Shown piece after piece: positions 57,590 to 64,000 of a DNA stretch of 64,000 nucleotides (positions within the stretch are counted from its first letter, which is position 1; the number at the start of each line of letters is the position of its first letter). Source of the stretch: Bactrocera neohumeralis (Eukaryota; Arthropoda; Insecta; Diptera; Tephritidae); contig NW_026089623.1 of assembly GCF_024586455.1 (NCBI RefSeq), positions 7,846,204 through 7,910,203 of the forward strand, read 5' to 3'. Below the pieces are notes generated by a model, which was not told the origin of the DNA, searched no databases, and saw only the letters and a program-made list of their open reading frames with translations. A program made the translations under genes and the position numbers.

Positions 57590-58688
57590 AAATTGCTCAG
57601 GACGTTTGGAAATACAACCTTGTAAAGGCCATTGTGGATATCCGGTAACCCATTTTTGGCGTCGAGCCAGTAATGTTATATTTTTTCAAGCAAAAGGGAC
57701 ACATGACCATCCAAAGCCCGAAGCCAAGGGGTCAACTGAAGCACGACGTCTTTTCGGTAATAGCCGACGTATTCGCAATACATCTACTACGCTTACACAA
57801 CGAAAAACTTCTCGCAATAATAAATACCGCAGTACTAATAACCACTTTATGAACTCACAGCACCGGTTAGATAAATTAGAAGAACAAAGGAACATAACGA
57901 ATTATTGTAGTATTTATGAAAGTCCTCACAACGTGGCTCCATTTGCTCAAGAGCAGGAAAATCTGGAACAGTCTAGACTTTTACCTTCAGAAATTACTCC
58001 TTTCATGTCCTCAACTTTATGTTTAAATACAACTACATTAACGGATAATTCGAATTTAAATCACATGACTGCGGCTTCCAATGTTAACAGACTTGAAAAT
58101 AATTTTACAATGCTCGAAAATTGTCAACCGTCATCTGCTATGACGTCTTCAGTTTCACTTTATTACTCTCCTTCTATGCAGAATCAGGAATTACAAAATA
58201 CGACAAAGAAATCTAAGATAATGGAGTTAAGTTCTACAAGCGAAACACAATTCTTTACACCAGTTTATCATGAACCGCGCCGATTCAATGAAAATTATGA
58301 CGACACATCCAGTGTAACTTCTAGTTCCGGCTACAATTCAGATGATTATTACTATCCCTGCTTTGTGCCATGTTCAGCCTCCTCGACCTCTCTAACTCTT
58401 GCCAGTAACCAATGCCAAGAATTAGCAAGGTCAGTTGCTTACTTTGCAGCTCAAACAACTGAAATATATAATACAGTATTTGAACCTGTTTCGGTGCAAC
58501 AGATTCAGCTACCTAATGTTTCTAAAGATTTTCATTTCGACTTTATTGAAGAATATCAAAACATGAACTCCCATGAAAAAAATATCGAAAATCATCAAAC
58601 ACAGTACCAGCACGCTACTTATGAAAGCAACACAAATTCTGAGTTTTATTATTCGGGACACGATAACGCATGGAATTATTGTCTTTAA
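57590..58688 (+). CDS. gcm2: gcm2 final coding exon, second half of GCM domain and C-terminus
   Basis: The exon completes the Arg126 codon and continues NCSGRLEIQPCKGHCG (127-142), YPVTHFWRR (143-151), IFFQAKGTHDHP (156-167), PEAKGSTEARRL (169-180), the second zinc-binding half of the GCM domain. Cys128, Cys137, His140, Cys141, His147, His164 and His166 are candidates for metal binding. THDHP followed by EAKGSTEARRL is close to fly gcm2 as remembered, and less like gcm. The remaining 310 residues are rich in Ser, Thr, Asn and Gln with no second domain, as is usual for GCM transactivation regions. The stop is TAA at 58686-58688. With the upstream exon the protein has 491 residues. The frame is open and undamaged, unlike everything else nearby, which argues for a functional gene. 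Confidence 0.9.
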
Positions 58689-58835
58689 TTATTTAATTTG
58701 AAATAAATAAAACTAGTTTAATAATTTTGTTTGTAAATATATACGGTATAGATCTTAATTTTTACTCACAACTCAGTAATAACAATGTAATAAAATCAAT
58801 TGTAAATAAATACGTTTGAAAAACAAATAAAGGAT
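58689..58835. other. gcm2 3' flank
   Basis: Short AT-rich stretch after the stop codon, containing the poly(A) signals. Nothing else seen. Confidence 0.4.
58702..58712 (+). terminator. gcm2: Likely gcm2 polyadenylation signal
   Basis: Two overlapping AATAAA hexamers lie 13-25 bases after the stop codon. That is unusually close, so a later site is possible. Confidence 0.4.
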
Positions 58836-59692
58836 GGCTAAGTTTGGGTGTAAGCGATCATTTTATACTATCGCGGGAAATATTTTCAGCACTCATACAA
58901 ATCAATATAAATTGTATAAAGTCAACTGCAAAATCAAAAAGCATTATGTTGAGGCCACAGGAAAGTCTGGATTGATTACATTTACTTTGGACATTCAACT
59001 GGAGTACAGTGTGTTAAAAAATTAGTGCTAAGTACACAAAATTTTTCGAAACAACTTTTTAACGAAGCATCCTAAAAATCCCAAATGAACCATTAAAAAA
59101 CTGAAAAGTTTTAAATACGAGTTGTGCGAGTTAAATACGAGATGTGCAATGTAATTTTTATAATTATTTCCTAATTCCATTTTTCCTAACAAAGGAAAAA
59201 GTTTTTTTTGAACGCACTGTATGTTTGAAAACATGTTTCTGTATTTAGTACAAAGCCCATTATAACAACAAAAATTCTTATTTTCGTATGTACTAAATAG
59301 GATCAGGCGCAATTATTAAAGTCATTCCACTATCTTTAATTTGCCTACATATTGTTTTTTTAAGAGAATCGTTCCACTTTTAGTATTTTTCAATATAATT
59401 TTTGTAATCGCTCATTTTCACACTCTACAAATAAATAATCGCATTAAGTTTATGTACTGTGATCTTTTGTACCAAATTTTGTATATTTTAGTTTCATTTT
59501 TCCCTTAGTTGTAGCATATTATAGGCCTTCGCATAACGACATATTGTGTGCCAATGAACATGTGTACAAGTTACATAGATTAATTTTTTCTTATCGCTTA
59601 TAATAGTTCTAAGTCTGTCTCGTTTAGGTTTCATTAGTACAAACAACCGTTACCGTTTCACATTGCGAGAGTATAAAAATTATAAAGGAGTT
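58836..59692 (+). repeat. Dispersed repeat family, copy after gcm2
   Basis: It starts GGCTAAGTTTGGGTGTAAGC, as the copy at 32848 does. It ends ACAACCGTTACCG, then TTGCGAGAGTATAAAAATT. The ends are again roughly inverse (TTTTATACTATCGCG near the left, CGAGAGTATAAAAA at the right). The interior is shorter and diverged. Confidence 0.6.
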
Positions 59693-59795
59693 GCGTAAAC
59701 TTATTTTAGTAAGCAATCCAACAACAAATTTACACTACAAATACACTAGCATAAAATTTTATAATTTTACGATGCTTTATGACACGTTGTGAGTA

Positions 59796-59815
59796 CAGTA
59801 GACGCTCACAAATTA
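59796..59815 (+). repeat. Tigger left terminal inverted repeat
   Basis: CAGTAGACGCTCACAAATTA, followed by further AAATTAGAAC repeats. Confidence 0.9.
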
Positions 59816-60118
59816 GAACTCTCAAAAATTAGAACATCCAGAAATTAGAACCAGAGTTTTTAATGCATTGGACGCTCTGAAATTAGATCTTGAGGTTCTA
59901 ATTTCTGAGAGTTTTTTTTTATTTTTAACACAAGGGAATTCCCATTCTTGGGTTTTATTTTACTGAACAATGGTAAAATAGAAAGGGGAATCCCCAAGTT
60001 ATATTTTAGTGTTTGTTTTGCCATATTTTTGGTGTTTTTGTCATTCATTATGTGAAATTTGATACACGTGGACATATTTTGCTAGACTCTACCGAAAACT
60101 AAAAGTAACTTTCTAAAA

Positions 60119-61771
60119 ATGTTAAATAAACGTAAAAAAACACTTTATCTTTGGAAACCATAGTAAAGATATTGGAAAAGCTGAACAAAGGAGTTCAAGG
60201 GAGTCGTCTAGCGCTAGATTTCAATGTGAGCAAATCTGCCATCAGCTATATCAAGTCAAATAGATCATCTATATTAAATGCTGTTTCCAACACTTATCAG
60301 GAAGCAAAAAATAAAACTATGCATAGTGCGAATTCCCGAAAATGGAAAGTCGTCTTTATGAGTGGTTTTTAAAACAACGGGAAAGGAAGTGTACATTGAC
60401 AGCAACAATATTAAAGGAAAAAGCTGAACAAATGTTTGGTGAAGAATACTCCGATAAAAATAAAAATGCATTCCGAGCAAGCGATGGTTTATTAAATTTA
60501 AAAAGCGACACGGCATTCGTTTTTTAAAAATTGGTGACGAGATTCTTTCTAGTGATATTGCCTCGATCACTCCATTTATTCACAGATTCCGCGCAAAAGT
60601 CACTGAGATGGGATTAATAGAGTCTCAATTATATAATGTGGACGAAACCGGATTATTTTATCGTTGCCTACCAGATAAAACATATGTCTCTGCTTGTGAA
60701 AAAAGTGCGCCTGGATACAAAAGTCAAAAAGAACGAATTTCAATTTTACTTGGTTCAAATGCTGATGGCTCTCACAAATTAGTGCCCTTAGTTATTGGAA
60801 AAGCCAAAAATCCCAGGAGCTTCAAAGGTTTTAATAATCCACTTCATTACAACTTTTCCAAAAATGCTTGGATGACGTCTCGGATCTTTCGTGATTGGTT
60901 TCACAAGATATTTATTAATTAAGTAAGTGGAAATAATTTTGCTTTTAATTTCTTTAATTTTAAAATATTTTTTTGTTTATAGGTCATCCAGTTTTCTCAA
61001 AAAAATAACTTGCCTCCGAAGGCTCTTTTACTTATTGATAACTGCTCCGCGCATGCACCAATTGAGCATCTTCAAAGCAAAGATGGCAACATAGTTGCAT
61101 ATTTCTTGCCGCCAAATGTAACAGCAGCTGTGCAACCAATTGATCAAAATCCCGTAAAGTTAACTAAACTTGTTAACAGAAGTAAGTTACTTGCTGCAAT
61201 AATAGCTGAAGGTGGTGCACTGAATAGTCTGTTGAAATCCCACTCCATCCGAAAGGCAATAATATTTCTGAAACAAGCTTGGGATGAGATAACGCAAACG
61301 GTGATGAGGAATTCTTGGACAAAGTTGTTAAATTGGGACTCTGACCAATACGACAGCGATGATGATGTGCCACTAGCACAGTTACTTAACAAAAATGAGG
61401 ACTGCAATGAAGCTCTCCAAGTAAATCAAACTCTTTTAGCAGAAATTGATCCAAACAATTCCATGTGTATTGTTGGCATCGAGAAATAGAATGGAGATGA
61501 GTTTGAAGATGGAACTGGTTACGACCTAAGTAGCGATGATGAGTTTTCTGATAGCAGTGAAGACGATGTTGTTGAGAACATACCAGTTATTTCAAATACT
61601 ATAGCTATTGAAAGCGTTAACAATTTAATAAATTAGTGCAACAAGAGTGAATTGTCTTCCAGTAAACATATAGCCAATCTTTTGGCCCTCCGTAACGATA
61701 TTGCTATATCGGATTTAAAGAAACCAAAAAAACAAACAAATATTACTGATTATATGTCAAACAAAAATTAA
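60119..61771 (+). pseudogene. Tigger transposase, CENP-B HTH plus DDE_1, broken
   Basis: ATG 60119 begins MLNKRKKT. A slip in the A7 run (60134-60140) moves the sense to the frame from 60151 (ETIVKILEKLNKGVQGSR, then FNVSKSAISYIKSNR, the first HTH). From 60342 comes the CENP-B-type HTH (RLYEWFLKQRERKCTLTATI, KNAFRASDGLL). After another shift the DDE_1 domain follows: NVDETGLFYRCLPDKTY (first Asp, about 60648), SAPGYKSQKERISILLGSNA, NAWMTSRIFRDWF. An apparent 60-bp intron interrupts the domain (60923-60982). It then continues ALLLIDNCSAHAP (second Asp, 61025) and AVQPIDQNPVK (third Asp, 61137). A stop at 61487-61489 lies before the acidic tail, which runs to 61771. The catalytic residues are intact; frameshifts and stops disable it. 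Confidence 0.85.
60923..60982 (+). other. Apparent 60-bp intron in Tigger transposase
   Basis: It begins GTAAGTGG and ends TTTATAG, with a T-rich tract before the acceptor. Removing it restores the frame into VIQFSQKNNLPPKALLLIDN. The codon just before the donor reads TAA, where a sense codon (for example GAA) would be expected. Confidence 0.6.
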
Positions 61772-62013
61772 TTTTGAACTGAGCCCTTATTCTGAATTTG
61801 TAATTAATTTCTGAAATTTTAAGTTGTTTTTTTTTAATAATTGTTATGTAATGGACTGACTTGTTATGTTTTTAAATAAAATAAGAAAAAAAAATGTTTT
61901 TTATATAGTTTTTGGAAGTGGCTTAACTCTTAGTTTTACTATTTACGTTAAAAAAACTGTCCAGAAATTAGAAAATTTCGCAAATTAGAACTACCCCAAA
62001 AACAAAGTGGTTC

Positions 62014-62033
62014 TAATTTCCGAGCGTCTACTG
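62014..62033 (-). repeat. Tigger right terminal inverted repeat
   Basis: Inverse of the left end with two mismatches. Confidence 0.9.
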
Positions 62034-62035
62034 TA

Positions 62036-63542
62036 CCCCTATAGATTAAGCACAAATTAAGTATGCCATGCAGCAATATGGAAAACTGAATGTGTTTAAT
62101 TACAATCTTAGGGAATTGTTTTTAGATTTAGAAGTATTAAACTGTGTAACAAGTTTACATTTCAATTACACTCATGTACGAGAATTGAAAGTCCTAAAAA
62201 GCCTTGTAATAAAATTTAAAGAAATTAGTTATTAGGTGTCTACATGATTTAATTACCGTGCGATTATGTACTGTGATATAATCACAAGCCCCTAAATTTG
62301 AGGTTTTAAGTTAGAGACAATTTTTGTGACTTAAGACGATTTTGCTATTCTGTAGGTGAGAGTCACAAAATCCATTTCATTGCATTATTCAGAGATGTTT
62401 TTACACTTGAATGAAAATAAATATGTCGATAACAAAAGTAAATTTTCTATAACAAAGACAAAAAACATAATAACCAATAAAATGAAAAATATATGTTGAC
62501 TTTGTTTCATAATATTTACGAAATTTATGTAAAATTGATTTATTTTTAACCTTTTCGTGTTTGAGTTGCTTACAAAATATAAAAAAACGACAATCGATTA
62601 ATATCTAAGATGATCTCTATTCAGTATATTCAAAATGGCAAACAAGGGTTTAATTATGTGACCTGCTAACTATCAGGTGACAAATTTGAGACAATATTTT
62701 GAGAGTTACGCTAGAGATTGTTTAGTAAATATTAACTAGTCACAAATTGAGACTTTACCACAAAATGTCTCAAATAGTGACTAGAGATTGCTTACAGAAG
62801 CTGTTAGAACACTTCCAAACCTGTGAGAAAACGCGAAACTGAAGGTATCATCACCAGGTTGTCAAATATCTACCTTCCTTCCCTTTTTGTTCTTTATTCA
62901 ATGCTTTATAAATAGTGTTACAGTGATCGGATTTAGTTAAAATATGCGCCGTTTCGTTTGATAATCCGTTTCCGTCTGGACGGCAACTTCATAATAACCC
63001 CCTCCAGCGGATTTGCCTTTAACAAAGGAAAACTTAAAAAAAGCGCGAATTTTGCGGTTAGTGAACTCCATGTTTACACGTCTATAACTATTGAACGCAA
63101 TATCCAAACTAAACCCTCATAGCGTCGTTTTGTAGGTTATGTCAAGACCTTTAAAAGATGTATAGTATTGCCAGATACGAGCTCTGTAGCGTTTTATACA
63201 TAGCCGCGAAATTCAAAAGACAAAACGGCGGAAGGGAGATATTTTACAGCCTAATATTTTAAAAGCCGTAATAAAGCCGTAGTTTTGCTTTTACTATTTG
63301 TTCAAAGTAATTTAAGAAACAGTGAAAGGAAAATATTAATATTTAGCCTTTTAACTTTTCAAAATTAACAAGTTTTTCATTTCTTCACCCTATGGCCACT
63401 CATAAAAGTATGCATACGATTATTCCGGCAATGATTTACCGCTATACTATATTTCTAAAGAAAAGTTTTTGCTTTTTCTTGCTACAAGTTCAGTATAGAT
63501 TCACATTTATATTGAGCACTACATTTTTGTGATTAATTGTAA
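62036..63542. other. AT-rich spacer; small imperfect palindrome
   Basis: No gene recognised. At about 62734-62783 CTAGTCACAAATTGAGAC is followed after 13 bases by GTCTCAAATAGTGACTAG, an 18-bp stem with two mismatches. Its meaning is unknown. Confidence 0.45.
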
Positions 63543-64000
63543 TTGCAGTGCAAAATGCCGAAAAGTTCCGAAATTTCTTTAAATTTGCGAAAAATCGTGA
63601 TTGATTTAAAATCAAAAGAAAAATCTCTTCGGAAAATTGCGGAAACCGTAAATTTATCGAAACCTACGGTTCAGATATTAATTAAAAATTATAAAAAGAA
63701 TGGTTGTTACACAAGCAATGTCAACAAGATCAGGACGCCCACTTAAGATAGACGATTCGTAACAAAATGACTTGTTCTGCAGAGTTGCTAGAAAAAAACC
63801 ATTACTTAGGGATATGTAAACAGGACCAAACGAATGAATTTAAATTCAATATTTTTGGAGGCGATGGACACCCAAAAGTTTGTCGTAAAACGAAAACAGC
63901 GCTTGACCACAAAAATGTGGTTTCAACCGTAAGTAACAGTGAAGGATCAGTGATGATATGGGGCTGCATGGCAGCAAATGGCATTGGCATATTACGGTTC
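63543..64000 (+). mobile_element. Tc1-like transposon, internally deleted, runs off the window
   Basis: The frame near 63555 reads MPKSSEISLNLRKIVIDLKS, KEKSLRKIAETVNLSKPTVQ, ILIKNYKKNG, a Tc1-type N-terminal paired HTH domain (family: ELSxDLRxxIVxLxxxGxxxxxIxxxLNxxxxTV). After SGRPLKIDD-like sequence and ARKKPLLRDM (about 63785-63815) the sense jumps to FKFNIFGGDGHPKVCRK (about 63835-63895), then VSNSEGSVMIWGCMAANGIG (63930-63985). About 60 residues of the family protein are missing between them, and the first catalytic Asp is probably altered or lost. The left end was not identified and the rest lies beyond position 64000. Confidence 0.75.

Larger units (their letters stand above)
59796..62033 (+). 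mobile_element. pogo/Tigger DNA transposon, complete ends
   Basis: The ends are CAGTAGACGCTCACAAATTA (59796) and its inverse TAATTTCCGAGCGTCTACTG (to 62033), flanked by TA on both sides (59794-59795 and 62034-62035). Length is 2238 bp. AAATTAGAAC and its complement repeat several times next to both ends (59811-59905 and 61965-62020). The element encodes a broken transposase on the + strand. Confidence 0.92.

Noticed and set aside
59028..59312. 94-codon minus-strand frame after gcm2
   Set aside because: Lies inside a dispersed-repeat copy and has no recognisable domain.
1..64000. Search for CRISPR arrays, rRNA and tRNA genes
   Set aside because: No regularly spaced direct repeats, no rRNA-like conserved blocks and no cloverleaf candidates noticed; the tRNA-Tyr-like stretch at 38857 is a retrotransposon primer site.

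Overview
The window looks like AT-rich nuclear DNA from a higher fly (Diptera, Brachycera), most likely a tephritid-like fruit fly. The evidence is a Glial-cells-missing transcription factor closest in its residues to fly gcm2, many short ACATACATATGTA-type runs, and a dense mix of insect transposon families. No bacterial genes, operons, CRISPR arrays, rRNA or tRNA genes were seen. The genus is an inference; the sequence alone does not fix it.

One host gene is clear. gcm2 lies on the + strand in two recognisable coding exons, 22807-23183 and 57590-58688. They join exactly in phase inside the GCM DNA-binding domain and give a 491-residue protein. The intron between them is 34.4 kb and is packed with nested transposon remnants. 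The other two parts of the window, 1-22.5 kb and 58.8-64 kb, are also almost wholly transposon wreckage and AT-rich spacer.

Layout: 0.6-1.25 kb, fragment of an insect errantivirus-type envelope gene. 1.25-3.2 kb, RTE-like LINE (-). 4.1-5.0 kb, internally deleted mariner (-). 5.75-7.86 and 16.2-18.3 kb, two copies of one composite block (deleted mariner + Tc1 remnant + 3' part of an RTE LINE); the first copy continues into more RTE to 9.1 kb. 9.18-10.94 kb, element with about 257-bp terminal inverted repeats. 13.1-15.0 kb, hAT remnant holding a 540-bp hAT MITE with a perfect 8-bp target duplication. 18.3-19.5 kb, pogo/Tigger remnant. 22.8 kb, gcm2 exon. Inside the gcm2 intron: a Tc3-like element (23.9-25.5), mariner-family pieces, a perfect 47-bp hairpin (27.4), a deleted Transib (28.0-29.3), RTE pieces, small MITEs, a dispersed repeat family, a BEL/Pao LTR element inserted into an RTE LINE (38.55-42.65), hAT and LINE pieces, a nearly intact Transib bounded by RSS-heptamer-like ends and a 5-bp target duplication (51.53-54.14), and a decayed Ty3/gypsy element (54.2-57.4). 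After gcm2 come another dispersed-repeat copy, a complete TIR-bounded Tigger element (59.8-62.0), and the start of a Tc1-like element running off the right edge.

Every transposon protein seen is interrupted by frameshifts, stops or deletions, so none looks autonomous as written. The Transib at 51.5-54.1 kb is the least damaged. The most useful points are the gcm2 gene model with its transposon-filled intron, the two Transib copies (relatives of RAG1), the perfect hairpin at 27.4 kb, the BEL-in-RTE nesting, and an unnamed dispersed repeat with recurring TATACTC-type inverted ends. All identities come from reading translations by eye; no database search was run.
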